From positions 1-39,748 of the forward strand of contig CAZXSE010000011.1 of assembly GCA_964643325.1 (NCBI GenBank): a stretch of 39,748 bases of DNA. The letters are read 5' to 3'. The notes below the pieces were generated by a model. The model did not search any database and had not been told where the DNA came from. It was given only the letters and a program-made list of their open reading frames with translations. Both the position numbers and the translations under genes were made by a program. Below, piece by piece: positions 14,743 through 22,311 of the stretch; the first letter of the stretch is position 1; every line of letters begins with the position of its first letter. The stretch comes from Fredricksoniimonas sp964643325. Its GTDB lineage: Bacteria; Omnitrophota; Gorgyraeia; Zapsychrales; Fredricksoniimonadaceae.

Positions 14743-15828
14743 ATGTCGTATCGCGTAACGCTTCTTCCGGGTGATGGTATCGGCCCTGAAGTGGCGATGG
14801 CCATGAAAGCATGTGTGGATGCCACGGGTGTTGCTATCGACTGGGAAGAGGTTGCCGTCGGGGCCGCGGTCCTTGCAAAGACCGGCACACCCCTGCCGCA
14901 GGAAGCCATTGATTCTGTTAAAAGGAACAAGGTGGCCATCAAGGGGCCCATTGAAACGCCCATTGGCAAGGGGTTCCGTTCGGTCAATGTTCAGTTGCGC
15001 CAGGAACTCGATCTTTACGCCTGCGTGCGGCCCGTTAAATATATCGAAGGGACCCGCGCGGTCAACACCAAGGTTGACCTTGTTATTTTCCGCGAGAATA
15101 CTGAGGACCTTTACGCGGGCATCGAGTTCGACGTCCATTCCAGCGAGGCGCAGCATCTGATCAAGGAGATCAACACGCTTTCCCCGAAGAAAGTGCGCGA
15201 GGATTCGGCGATCTCGATCAAGCCGATCTCCATTTTCGGGTCGGAGCGGATCATCCGCCACGCGTTCGCGTACGCCGTGAAGAACGGCCGCAAGAAAGTG
15301 TCGCTCGTCCATAAAGCGAACATCATGAAATATACCGACGGGCTTTTCCTGCGCACAGGGCAGAAGATCGCCGAGGAGTTCGCCGGCAAGGTCCAGTTCG
15401 AAGATGTGATCGTGGATAATATGTGCATGCAGCTGGTGCAGAAGCCCGAGCTGTATGATGTGCTGGTGCTGCCGAACCTTTACGGGGATATTGTTTCCGA
15501 TCTTTGCGCCGGCCTTGTCGGCGGGCTTGGCATCGCGCCAGGCGCGAACATCGGTTCCGCCGCGGCGCTGTTCGAGCCGGTGCACGGCTCCGCGCCCAAG
15601 CACGCGGGCAAGAACAAGGTCAATCCTACGGCCACGATCCTCTCGGCCGTGATGATGCTCCGGCATCTGGAAGAGATGGATGCGGCGGCGCGCTTGGAGG
15701 CGGCTGTGTGCGCGGTCATCAAAGAAGGCCGGGATGTGACGTACGACCTTAAGGCCGACCGCAATGATCCGTCGGCGGCGGGAACAAGGGAGATGGCGCA
15801 GGCGATCTGCCGAAAATTGAAAAAATAA
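14743..15828 (+). CDS. icd: Isocitrate dehydrogenase (isocitrate/isopropylmalate dehydrogenase family)
   Basis: The 361-residue beta-decarboxylating dehydrogenase begins RVTLLPGDGIGPEV. Substrate-site residues favour isocitrate over isopropylmalate: S80 and N82 in KGFRSVNVQLR, R86, R96 and the RENTEDLYAG block at 117-126. It would convert isocitrate to 2-oxoglutarate and CO2. The cofactor loop reads SAPKHAGKNKVNP: K286 matches the NADP-type lysine of E. coli, but H287 replaces the usual tyrosine, so NAD or NADP use is uncertain. It follows pilT by three bases and ends 89 bases before lipB. Confidence 0.88.
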   Translation: MSYRVTLLPGDGIGPEVAMAMKACVDATGVAIDWEEVAVGAAVLAKTGTPLPQEAIDSVKRNKVAIKGPIETPIGKGFRSVNVQLRQELDLYACVRPVKYIEGTRAVNTKVDLVIFRENTEDLYAGIEFDVHSSEAQHLIKEINTLSPKKVREDSAISIKPISIFGSERIIRHAFAYAVKNGRKKVSLVHKANIMKYTDGLFLRTGQKIAEEFAGKVQFEDVIVDNMCMQLVQKPELYDVLVLPNLYGDIVSDLCAGLVGGLGIAPGANIGSAAALFEPVHGSAPKHAGKNKVNPTATILSAVMMLRHLEEMDAAARLEAAVCAVIKEGRDVTYDLKADRNDPSAAGTREMAQAICRKLKK

Positions 15829-15855
15829 GCGGTCAATGACGCTCGGAACGCTAGA

Positions 15856-15896
15856 ATGGGGATGGCCGCTTGAACGGAAGAAGCGGGCATCCCCAT
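15856..15896 (+). terminator. Strong hairpin between icd and lipB, possible terminator or attenuator
   Basis: In the 89-base gap after icd, ATGGGGATG (15856-15864) pairs perfectly with CATCCCCAT (15888-15896), and inside it CCGCTT (15866-15871) pairs with AAGCGG (15881-15886). A single G-G mismatch separates the two stems and a nine-base loop closes them. The sequence after it, AATTCTTT, is only weakly T-rich, so intrinsic termination is possible but not certain. The lipB ribosome-binding site lies just downstream. Confidence 0.5.
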
Positions 15897-15917
15897 AATT
15901 CTTTAGAGAGGGTTGCG

Positions 15918-16556
15918 ATGAGGATCATGCACTGGGGGTTCATTGAGTACGAGCGCGCGCTGCACCTGCAAAGGGACCTTGTGCGGGAGGTATCCGCGGG
16001 CGCCGAGGAGGTCCTTGTTCTTTGCGAACATCCAAAGACCATGACCCTGGGCCGCGCGCACCGTCCGGAGAACGTCCTTGCTCCACGGACCGAATTCGAG
16101 ACGCGCGGCTTTACGGTTGTCTCCGTCGACAGGGGCGGCGACGTGACCCTGCACGCGCCGGGGCAGCTGGTGGCGTATCCTCTCATGGACCTCAAGCGCA
16201 GGGGCAGGGATATTGGCGCGTATCTCAAGAAATTGGAACAGACTTGCGTTGATTTCCTTCGGTATTTTGATATAGTGGCTAACGAGTCCGGAGAGAGGGC
16301 CCGCGGCGTCTGGGTCGGGGATAAGAAGATCGCGTCCATCGGCATCGGCGTTTCGCGCTGGGTCACCTACCACGGCATCGCGATCAATATTACGACGGAC
16401 CTGGACCTTTTCAGGCTGGTCAGACCGTGCGGGCTTGATGTGGCGATGACATCGGTCCTTAAAGAAACAGGCAAGGCCCCGCAGATGTCCGTGGCGGCCA
16501 AAAAATTCGCGGGATATTTTATCCAGGCATTTCATGACACAGATCATTCTTCCTGA
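15918..16556 (+). CDS. lipB: Octanoyltransferase LipB
   Basis: LipB moves the octanoyl group from acyl carrier protein to lipoyl-domain lysines, the first step of lipoate synthesis. The 212-residue product shows DRGGDVTLHAPGQLVAYPL (71-89), the catalytic lysine in GDKKIASIGIG (134-144) and the acyl-enzyme cysteine C171 in VRPCGLDV. The ATG at 15918 follows AGAGAGGG at 15905-15912 and gives a family-length N-terminus; an in-frame ATG at 15870 would start inside the hairpin. The last 23 bases overlap a lipoyl-domain gene, its likely substrate. lipA is not in the window. Confidence 0.95.
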   Translation: MRIMHWGFIEYERALHLQRDLVREVSAGAEEVLVLCEHPKTMTLGRAHRPENVLAPRTEFETRGFTVVSVDRGGDVTLHAPGQLVAYPLMDLKRRGRDIGAYLKKLEQTCVDFLRYFDIVANESGERARGVWVGDKKIASIGIGVSRWVTYHGIAINITTDLDLFRLVRPCGLDVAMTSVLKETGKAPQMSVAAKKFAGYFIQAFHDTDHSS

Positions 16557-16770
16557 ACTTGGCGAGGGCATCACGGAGGCCGAACTGGTCTGCTGGAATT
16601 TCAAGGCCGGTGAGGAGGTTTCGCCGCATGATGATGTGGCGGAACTGATGACCGACAAGGCGGTCTTTAATGTCCAGGCCCCGCAGCGGGGCATCCTTGG
16701 CACCCTTCATTACCAGCCGGGCCAGAAGGTCCCTGTCGGCGCGGTCCTGGCCGAGCTTAAACTTACATGA
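16534..16770 (+). CDS. Free-standing lipoyl-domain protein
   Basis: The whole 78-residue protein is one lipoyl/biotinyl domain of the 2-oxoacid dehydrogenase E2 kind: ILPELGEGITEAELVCW at the start, the modified lysine K42 in ELMTDKAVFNV, and the closing GAVLAELKL. Normal E2 proteins continue with a subunit-binding domain and an acyltransferase domain, but here a stop follows at once and the next gene overlaps by ATGA. The TDKA context argues for lipoate, as biotin sites usually read MKM. It overlaps lipB by 23 bases, suggesting coupled synthesis of enzyme and substrate. Its downstream partner is unknown. Confidence 0.85.
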   Translation: MTQIILPELGEGITEAELVCWNFKAGEEVSPHDDVAELMTDKAVFNVQAPQRGILGTLHYQPGQKVPVGAVLAELKLT

Positions 16771-17894
16771 CCAAACACCGCAAGATCCTCTTGATGTACA
16801 TTTCCAAGGTTTCGGGGCACCGGCAGGCCACTATGGCCATCGCGAAGTCCCTGAAGAAGGCCATGCCTCACGCCGAGATCATGAGCATCAACGGGTTCGG
16901 GTATAATTATCCGCTCCTGGAGCATGTGGTCAACGCGGCTTACATGACGGTGATCAAGCATACGCCCAAGGTCTGGGATTATCTTTACGATAACCCCAAG
17001 GTCGTTAAACGTTCGGCCAATCTGCGCCATTTCCTCAACAGGTCCAGTCATACCAAACTCGAAAAGCTTTTCAAGGAATTCCCGGCGGACACGGTCGTCT
17101 GCTCGCAGGCTTTTCCCTGCAGCATGGTGGCGGATTTCAAGACGGCCCGGGGGCTTTCGTTCAATCTGATCGGGACGCTGACGGATTACGCGCCGCATTC
17201 CTACTGGATCAACGAGGGCGTGGACCATTACATTGTTCCGTCGGAAGATACCAAAGAGCGGTTCATGAAAAAGGGCGTTGATCCCGCGAAGATCAAGCCT
17301 TTCGGCATCCCGATCCGTGCCAAGTTCGCCGAGAAGCTGGATAAGAAAGCCATCCGCGCGGACCTGGGGCTTGATCCTCATATCCCGGTCGTGCTTGTGA
17401 TGGGCGGCGGCCAGGGGCTTGGCCCGATGAAGGAAGCGGTCAAGAAATGCCTGGCATCGTCTTTGCCGATGCAGTTCATCGTTGTTTCAGGAGCCAATCA
17501 AAAGCTCTTTAAATGGTTGAAGAAGACCGCCCCGCGATCCCCGCGCAAGATCGTTTATTATGATTACGCGAATAATGTGGATGAATTGATGGAGGCGGCG
17601 CATCTTATTGTGACCAAGCCCGGCGGCATGACCACGGCGGAATGCCTCGCGAAAGGCCTGCCCATGGTGATCGTGAATCCCTTGCCCGGGCAGGAGGAGC
17701 GCAACGCGGATTTCCTCCTTGAAAAAGGGGTTGCCATACGCGTGCATGATCTCCGGGACCTCGCGGAAGAGGTCGAAGTCCTTCTCAAGTCGCCGGAACG
17801 TCTTCACGCCATGTCCCGGGCGGCCCATGACAACAGCAAACCTCTTGCCGCGGATGATGTCGCCCGGCTGGTGGCTGCGCTGCCTGTTCTTTAA
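16767..17894 (+). CDS. GT28-family glycosyltransferase, diacylglycerol glucosyl/galactosyltransferase-like
   Basis: The 375-residue protein resembles MGDG synthase and processive diacylglycerol glucosyltransferases (UgtP/YpfP) of family GT28. The N-terminal acceptor domain has the loop SKVSGHRQAT (13-22) and the conserved NLIGTLTDYAPHSYWI; the C-terminal nucleotide-sugar domain has VLVMGGGQGLGP (209-220) and LIVTKPGGMTTAECLAKGLP. No signal peptide or transmembrane helix is evident, in line with peripheral binding to the inner membrane. It overlaps the lipoyl gene by four bases and is followed by an acyltransferase and a GT2 enzyme, which points to glycolipid assembly. The actual sugar and lipid are not predictable. 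Confidence 0.85.
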   Translation: MTKHRKILLMYISKVSGHRQATMAIAKSLKKAMPHAEIMSINGFGYNYPLLEHVVNAAYMTVIKHTPKVWDYLYDNPKVVKRSANLRHFLNRSSHTKLEKLFKEFPADTVVCSQAFPCSMVADFKTARGLSFNLIGTLTDYAPHSYWINEGVDHYIVPSEDTKERFMKKGVDPAKIKPFGIPIRAKFAEKLDKKAIRADLGLDPHIPVVLVMGGGQGLGPMKEAVKKCLASSLPMQFIVVSGANQKLFKWLKKTAPRSPRKIVYYDYANNVDELMEAAHLIVTKPGGMTTAECLAKGLPMVIVNPLPGQEERNADFLLEKGVAIRVHDLRDLAEEVEVLLKSPERLHAMSRAAHDNSKPLAADDVARLVAALPVL

Positions 17895-17900
17895 GGAAGT

Positions 17901-18794
17901 ATGTTCCAGTATTTCATCTATAAGATATTTCTTTTCGTGATCCATGTGGTGCCGCGCGCCTGGTCTTACCGCATCGCGGATGTCCTGGCAGGCGTGCATT
18001 TCCGGCATTGTGTGAAAGACCGTCAGGCGGTGGTCAATAATTTGCGGCAGATCACGGGATCCGCCGGGGATCTGGAGCCGCAGGCGCGCCGGGTCTTTGT
18101 GAATTTCGGCCGCTATCTTGTCGATTTCTTTCTGATGTACAAGACCGTGACGCGCGAGTTCATTGCCAGGCACGTGACCGTTGAAGGGTTCGAGCATTTC
18201 ACCAGGGCGAATGCTCTTGGTAGGGGCGTGATCCTGTTGACGGCGCATGTGGGTAACTGGGAAAAGGCCGCGGCGGTCATGTGCCGGATGGGGCATCCAC
18301 TGACCGTGATCGCGTTGCCGCATAAGAACCCTAAGGTCAATGAACTTTTCAACCGCCAGCGGGAGACCTATGGCATGACGGTCGTTCCGACCAACACGGC
18401 GGTGCGCCGTTGTGTGGAGGCCTTGCGCAAGGGTCATTGCATTGCTCTTCTTGGCGATCGTGATTTCGGGTCTTTCGGCGAACCGATGTTGTTCTTTGGC
18501 CGCAAGACCCTTATCCCCAAAGGGGCGGCCTTCTTCGCCTGCCGTACCGGAGCGCCGATCGTTCCCTCTTTCTTTACACCCCGGAATGATGGGCACTATA
18601 ATATATCTTTTCGCGAGCCTATCTTCCCGCCGGAGAATGTGGCCAAAGAAGATCAGCAGGCCGTGATGGCGGGGCTTATGGAACAATACGTTGCCGCGAT
18701 CGAGGATCAGATCCGGCAGGATCCGACACAATGGCTCATATTCCGGGAGTTCGGCATTGAATTCCAGCATCTGTATCCTGATCCCCGCGCATAA
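17901..18794 (+). CDS. LpxL/HtrB-family lysophospholipid or lipid A acyltransferase
   Basis: This 297-residue protein belongs to the lipid A late acyltransferase family (PF03279). A hydrophobic N-terminal helix (about residues 3-20) anchors it to the membrane. The catalytic HX4E motif is H116-VGNW-E121 within GVILLTAHVGNWEKAA, and later blocks include LLGDRDFG and FFGRKTLIPKGAAFFACRTG, typical of LpxL and LpxM. Such enzymes add secondary acyl chains to lipid A or related glycolipids. AAGGA at 17893-17897 precedes the ATG. The 3' end overlaps the GT2 gene. Confidence 0.88.
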   Translation: MFQYFIYKIFLFVIHVVPRAWSYRIADVLAGVHFRHCVKDRQAVVNNLRQITGSAGDLEPQARRVFVNFGRYLVDFFLMYKTVTREFIARHVTVEGFEHFTRANALGRGVILLTAHVGNWEKAAAVMCRMGHPLTVIALPHKNPKVNELFNRQRETYGMTVVPTNTAVRRCVEALRKGHCIALLGDRDFGSFGEPMLFFGRKTLIPKGAAFFACRTGAPIVPSFFTPRNDGHYNISFREPIFPPENVAKEDQQAVMAGLMEQYVAAIEDQIRQDPTQWLIFREFGIEFQHLYPDPRA

Positions 18795-19428
18795 CGAGGC
18801 GCGGACCATTGCCGGGGTGGTTACCAGCGCCCGCGCCAAGGGGTTCGATGTCCTGGTCGTGGACGACGGGTCCTCGGACGGGTCAGCAGCGATGGCCAGG
18901 GATGCGGGGGCCATGGTCCTTGTGAACTTCCGCAATCAGGGGAAGGGGTTCTCGCTCCAGCGCGGATTCGACTATGTCATCAGCCGCGATTACGAGGCCC
19001 TGATCACCATGGATGCCGACGGGCAACACGCGGTTGAGGACCTTGACGGTTTTGTGCGGGCCTTTCGCGCGAAGAAGGCGGATGTTATTTGCGGCAACCG
19101 CATGCAGGATCATCGGGGAATGCCGTGGCACCGGCTGATCACTAATAAGATCATGTCCGCGCTTATTTCACTGGTGTGCCGCCAGAAGATCTATGATACC
19201 CAGTGTGGCTACCGCCTGATCCGCTGCGAGGTGTTGCGTAATGTGGTCCTTTCTTCGTCGGCGTTCGAGATCGAGTCCGAGGTGCTGATCAAGGCCAGCA
19301 AGAAGAGGTATCGTATCGCGTCGGTGCCGGTCAAGACGATCTACGGGACCGAGGTCAGCAAGATCAACCCTTTCTTTGATACCGCGCGGTTCATCATTTA
19401 TATCGTGCGGGAAATGTTCGTGAGGTGA
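18757..19428 (+). CDS. GT2-family glycosyltransferase (dolichol-phosphate mannosyltransferase-like)
   Basis: The frame encodes a GT-A fold family 2 enzyme: ILIPAHNEARTI, VVDDGSSDGSA, the metal-binding ITMDADGQH and the acceptor-side YDTQCGYRLI. Length and lack of a C-terminal membrane domain resemble soluble polyprenyl-phosphate glycosyltransferases. I place the start at TTG 18757, which follows GGGAG at 18745-18749 and begins three residues before the fold; an in-frame ATG at 18691 would add 22 residues of Arg/Ser-rich sequence inside the acyltransferase gene. It is followed by a TonB-like gene in the same frame. Confidence 0.85.
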   Translation: MNSSICILIPAHNEARTIAGVVTSARAKGFDVLVVDDGSSDGSAAMARDAGAMVLVNFRNQGKGFSLQRGFDYVISRDYEALITMDADGQHAVEDLDGFVRAFRAKKADVICGNRMQDHRGMPWHRLITNKIMSALISLVCRQKIYDTQCGYRLIRCEVLRNVVLSSSAFEIESEVLIKASKKRYRIASVPVKTIYGTEVSKINPFFDTARFIIYIVREMFVR

Positions 19429-19434
19429 GTGTCC

Positions 19435-20115
19435 ATGAATGACCGTTTCTTTTATTATGCCGTGATCGTATCCCTGGCCATTCATGCCGGGTTCGTGACG
19501 CACTTTTATATCAAGCGCGGTCACATCGCCCCCTTGAAGAAGATCTCCGAGATGGTGTACACCATCGTCAAGCCGCCGCCCAAAGCGCCCGAGCCCGTCG
19601 CTGAGAAACAGCTCCCGAATCTTATGGACCAGCTGATGGACCCGCTCAAACATACGCTGAATGCGCCTGGTGTGCCGCAGCCGCCAAAGCCGGAGTTCCT
19701 GCGGGAGCCTGATATCCTTGCCGGTGCGGAAATGTTCGAGCGCAAGCCTGAACGCCTCAAAGGCGTCAAGGTCACCAAAGAGGTCTCGGTGCCCGTGCTT
19801 AAGTCGGACAAGATCAACACGCCGTCGTACATTACCTATTACCAGATCGTGCGTGACCGTATCCGCGACAGGGCCTACAGCAATTACACCAAGCTCAGCA
19901 TGGGCGAGGTGTTCGTGACCTTTGTGATCAAGTCGGACGGCGCTCTTTCAGGCCTTCAGGTACTTGAGGCCAAGAGCGCGGCCAATGACTTCCTCAGGGA
20001 GGTCGGGGTCAAGAGCGTCAAGGAGGCGGCGCCTTTTCCGCCGTTCCCGAAAGACCTGAGCTATCCCGAGCTTACCTTCAACGTTTCCATTTCCTTCCAG
20101 TATCGCGAAGAGTGA
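19435..20115 (+). CDS. TonB-like energy-transducing protein
   Basis: The 226-residue product has one N-terminal membrane helix (AVIVSLAIHAGFVTHFYI, about residues 9-26), a Pro/Lys-rich periplasmic stretch including VKPPPKAPEP, and a C-terminal TonB/TolA-type domain with YYQIVRDRIRDRA, VFVTFVIKSDGAL and FNVSISFQY. TonB proteins couple the inner-membrane proton motive force to outer-membrane transport. The ATG at 19435 is preceded by the near-perfect ribosome site GAGGTGA (19422-19428), which overlaps the GT2 stop. ExbB and ExbD are not nearby, so TolA-like or other envelope-spanning roles remain open. Confidence 0.8.
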   Translation: MNDRFFYYAVIVSLAIHAGFVTHFYIKRGHIAPLKKISEMVYTIVKPPPKAPEPVAEKQLPNLMDQLMDPLKHTLNAPGVPQPPKPEFLREPDILAGAEMFERKPERLKGVKVTKEVSVPVLKSDKINTPSYITYYQIVRDRIRDRAYSNYTKLSMGEVFVTFVIKSDGALSGLQVLEAKSAANDFLREVGVKSVKEAAPFPPFPKDLSYPELTFNVSISFQYREE

Positions 20116-20136
20116 TCTGCTGCTTGCATTTTGAAG

Positions 20137-20165
20137 TTGTCGGCCATTGGACGCTGTGGTATCTT
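20137..20165 (+). promoter_or_regulatory. Candidate sigma-70-type promoter before the DUF1844 gene
   Basis: In the 85-base gap before the gene at 20201, TTGTCG (20137-20142) and TATCTT (20160-20165) are separated by 17 bases. This would give a leader of about 29 bases containing AAAGG near 20184. The match is moderate and could be chance, but this is one of the few gaps in the plus-strand array long enough to hold a promoter. Confidence 0.35.
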
Positions 20166-20200
20166 ATGGGAACTATTAATCCCAACGAAAGGCGTGTGTC

Positions 20201-20623
20201 ATGAGCGGTGATAAATTTGTCGATGAATCCTGGAAAGATGCCGTTGCCAATGAAAAGGGCGGCTGTGACCAGGGATGCGGATGTTCCAAGGAGGGTTGCG
20301 GGGACGAAGGCTGCGGCGAAGGCTGCGATGACGGTTGCGGCGACGGCGAGATCCCGGTCAACTTCTTTACCTACATGACATCCATGGGGTATCAGGCCAT
20401 GATCTTCCTTGGCGAGATCCCTCATCCGGTGACCGGTAAGAGCGAGAAGAACGTGCGCCAGGCCAAGTTCATCATCGATACACTGATCATGCTCAAGGAC
20501 AAGACCAAGGGCAATCTGAATGAACAGGAACAGGCGTTCATTGACGGTACGCTGTATGAGCTCCAGATGAAGTTCGTCGAGGTCTCGGGCAAGCCCGAGG
20601 AGGGGAGCAAGATCATCTCATGA
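20201..20623 (+). CDS. DUF1844 protein with a Cys-rich N-terminal insert
   Basis: Residues from about 50 to 130 match the DUF1844 family: FFTYMTSMGYQAMIFLGEIP, a helix with RQAKFIIDTLIMLKDKTKGN and TLYELQMKFVEV. The function of that family is unknown. The N-terminus VDESWKDAVANEK is also family-like, but between it and the domain lie seven cysteines in 25 residues (positions 22, 26, 28, 33, 38, 42, 46) spaced by Gly, Asp and Glu, which could bind metal. It overlaps a zinc-ribbon gene by four bases. No signal peptide is seen. Confidence 0.8.
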   Translation: MSGDKFVDESWKDAVANEKGGCDQGCGCSKEGCGDEGCGEGCDDGCGDGEIPVNFFTYMTSMGYQAMIFLGEIPHPVTGKSEKNVRQAKFIIDTLIMLKDKTKGNLNEQEQAFIDGTLYELQMKFVEVSGKPEEGSKIIS

Positions 20624-20787
20624 TCGACAAGAAATTGCTTTCCATTCTTGCGTGCCCGGCATGCCAGGCGGATGTTGTTGAGAAGGACGGAAAGATCGTG
20701 TGCACGGACAAAGCGTGCGGCCTGCGGTATCCGGTCCGCGACGGGATCCCGGTCATGCTCGTTGATGAGGCAAAGAAAGAATCCTGA
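20620..20787 (+). CDS. Trm112-like zinc-ribbon protein (UPF0434 type)
   Basis: This 55-residue protein starts MIDKKLLSILACPACQ and has C12, C15, C28 and C33 as probable zinc ligands, followed by LRYPVRDGIPVMLVDEA, the signature of the Trm112/UPF0434 (YcaR) family. In eukaryotes and archaea Trm112 activates methyltransferases; the bacterial short form has no settled role. It overlaps the DUF1844 gene by ATGA and precedes aroQ by 15 bases. Confidence 0.88.
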   Translation: MIDKKLLSILACPACQADVVEKDGKIVCTDKACGLRYPVRDGIPVMLVDEAKKES

Positions 20788-20802
20788 CGGGAAAGGTAAT
20801 TT

Positions 20803-21243
20803 ATGAAAAAGATCCTTGTGATCCACGGGCCTAATCTGAATCTGCTCGGCCAGCGTGAGACATCTGTTTACGGCGCGGCTACCATTGATGATATCAATGC
20901 CAGCCTTCAAAAGATCGCCAAAGAAAAAGGCGTTGAACTTGCCGTGCTTCAGTCCAATCATGAGGGCGATATCGTTGATGCCATCGGCAAGGCCAAAGAC
21001 CAGGGCGTTGGCGCCATTGTGATCAATCCCGCGGCCTATACGCACACCAGCATTGCCATTCGCGACGCGGTCGCGGCGGTCACCATCCCGACGGTCGAGG
21101 TCCATCTTTCCAATATCTACAAGCGCGAGGATTTCCGCCATCAGTCCATGATCGCGCCCGTGTGCCAGGGGCAGGTCAGCGGCTTTGGCGCTCAAAGTTA
21201 TGAACTCGGCCTTGTCGCGGCCATAGGGCTTTTAAAGGCCTGA
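20803..21243 (+). CDS. aroQ: 3-dehydroquinate dehydratase, type II
   Basis: The 146-residue protein is the small dodecameric type II dehydroquinase of the shikimate pathway, converting 3-dehydroquinate to 3-dehydroshikimate. It has IHGPNLNLLGQRETSVYG with the catalytic Arg and Tyr loop, SNHEGDIVDAI, the INPAAYTHTSIAIRDA block and VEVHLSNIYKREDFRHQS with the active histidine. Ribosome-site GGGAAAGG lies at 20789-20796. The preceding pathway enzyme, aroB, is also in this window at 36725, in a separate group. Confidence 0.97.
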   Translation: MKKILVIHGPNLNLLGQRETSVYGAATIDDINASLQKIAKEKGVELAVLQSNHEGDIVDAIGKAKDQGVGAIVINPAAYTHTSIAIRDAVAAVTIPTVEVHLSNIYKREDFRHQSMIAPVCQGQVSGFGAQSYELGLVAAIGLLKA

Positions 21244-21249
21244 ACCTTC

Positions 21250-22311
21250 ATGATCACTTCTGATCGCATTAAAAGAGCAAAAGACTTGCTGTCTTCTTTG
21301 GGCGTGGATGCCGTTCTTGTCACGCGCGAGGCGGACATTTGTTATCTGACCCGGTATCCGGCCCATGAATCATGGCTCCTGGTCACTGCCCAAAAAAGCT
21401 TCTATGTTACGGACGGCCGTTATATAGAGGAAGTAAAGAAGGGTATATCCGGAGTAGTTCCTGTCGATTTTAAACGTTCCCTGTTCGAAAAGATCATTGA
21501 ACTTTGCCGCGGCGCCGGTGTCCGGGCGCTGGCCCTTGATGAACAGAATATCAGCCTTTACCAGTTCCGCCGCCTTAAAGCTATCTGCGGCAACAAGATA
21601 AAGCTTGTTCCCGCGAACAGTATCACCGAGCGGTTGCGCATGGTCAAGGATACGGGTGAGATCAAGATCATCCGTGAGGCCCTGGAATTGAACCTTAAGG
21701 CGTATCAGATGGTCAAGCCCAGGCTTAAACCTGGCGTGCGCGAGAGTGATATTCTGGCATATCTGGAGAATTTCATGCGCCAGCACGGGGTTTGCTTTGC
21801 TTTTGACCCCATTATTGCGTCCGGCCCGAACTCCGCGTATCCGCACGCCCGGGTAACATCCCGCCAATTGTGTTCTAAAGAGCCTGTTCTCATAGACTTA
21901 GGAGTAGGCCTAAAAGGCTATAAGTCTGACTTGACACGCATGTTCTTTTTGGATAAAATGCCCGCTTCTTACAAGGATGTTCTTGATAAAGTCCGCGGCG
22001 CGTCGGAGGCGGCATTGAAGATGATCCGTCCGGGCATCAAGGCAAAGGATGTTGATGCCGCGGCCAGGAATTACCTTAAAGAGCAGGGCCTGGCTGAATA
22101 TTTCACACATTCTTTAGGGCACGGGGTTGGGCTTGAGGTCCACGAAGCGCCCGGTTTGTCCGCCAGCAGTAATGTTGTCCTTGAAGAGAATATGGTCTTT
22201 ACGGTGGAGCCGGGCGTTTATTTTCCCGGAAAATACGGGATCAGGCTGGAAGAGATGGTCCGGGTAACAAAAAAAGGATGCGAGGTCTTAAGTGTCGATC
22301 ACGATCAATGA
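21250..22311 (+). CDS. M24B Xaa-Pro peptidase family protein
   Basis: The 353-residue protein has an N-terminal creatinase-like domain (about 1-125) and a C-terminal pita-bread M24 domain. The five metal ligands are visible: two Asp in LIDLGVGLKGYKSDLTRMF, His in SLGHGVGLEVHEAP, Glu in FTVEPGVYF and Glu in GIRLEEMVRV. It likely cleaves X-Pro dipeptides or N-terminal X-Pro bonds in the cytoplasm. It lies directly upstream of efp and overlaps it by 20 bases, a gene pair common in many bacteria. Confidence 0.92.
   Translation: MITSDRIKRAKDLLSSLGVDAVLVTREADICYLTRYPAHESWLLVTAQKSFYVTDGRYIEEVKKGISGVVPVDFKRSLFEKIIELCRGAGVRALALDEQNISLYQFRRLKAICGNKIKLVPANSITERLRMVKDTGEIKIIREALELNLKAYQMVKPRLKPGVRESDILAYLENFMRQHGVCFAFDPIIASGPNSAYPHARVTSRQLCSKEPVLIDLGVGLKGYKSDLTRMFFLDKMPASYKDVLDKVRGASEAALKMIRPGIKAKDVDAAARNYLKEQGLAEYFTHSLGHGVGLEVHEAPGLSASSNVVLEENMVFTVEPGVYFPGKYGIRLEEMVRVTKKGCEVLSVDHDQ

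Noticed and set aside
14335..15666. A 443-codon minus-strand frame opposite pilT and icd
   Set aside because: Both plus-strand genes carry intact catalytic motifs across the same bases; the antisense frame is a GC codon-bias artefact.
15870..15917. Upstream ATG extension of lipB
   Set aside because: It would start inside the hairpin and add residues absent from LipB proteins; the ATG at 15918 has AGAGAGGG in front.
17487..18935. A 482-codon minus-strand frame opposite the glycosyltransferase and acyltransferase genes
   Set aside because: It crosses three plus-strand genes with clear domains and has no recognisable domain or ribosome site.
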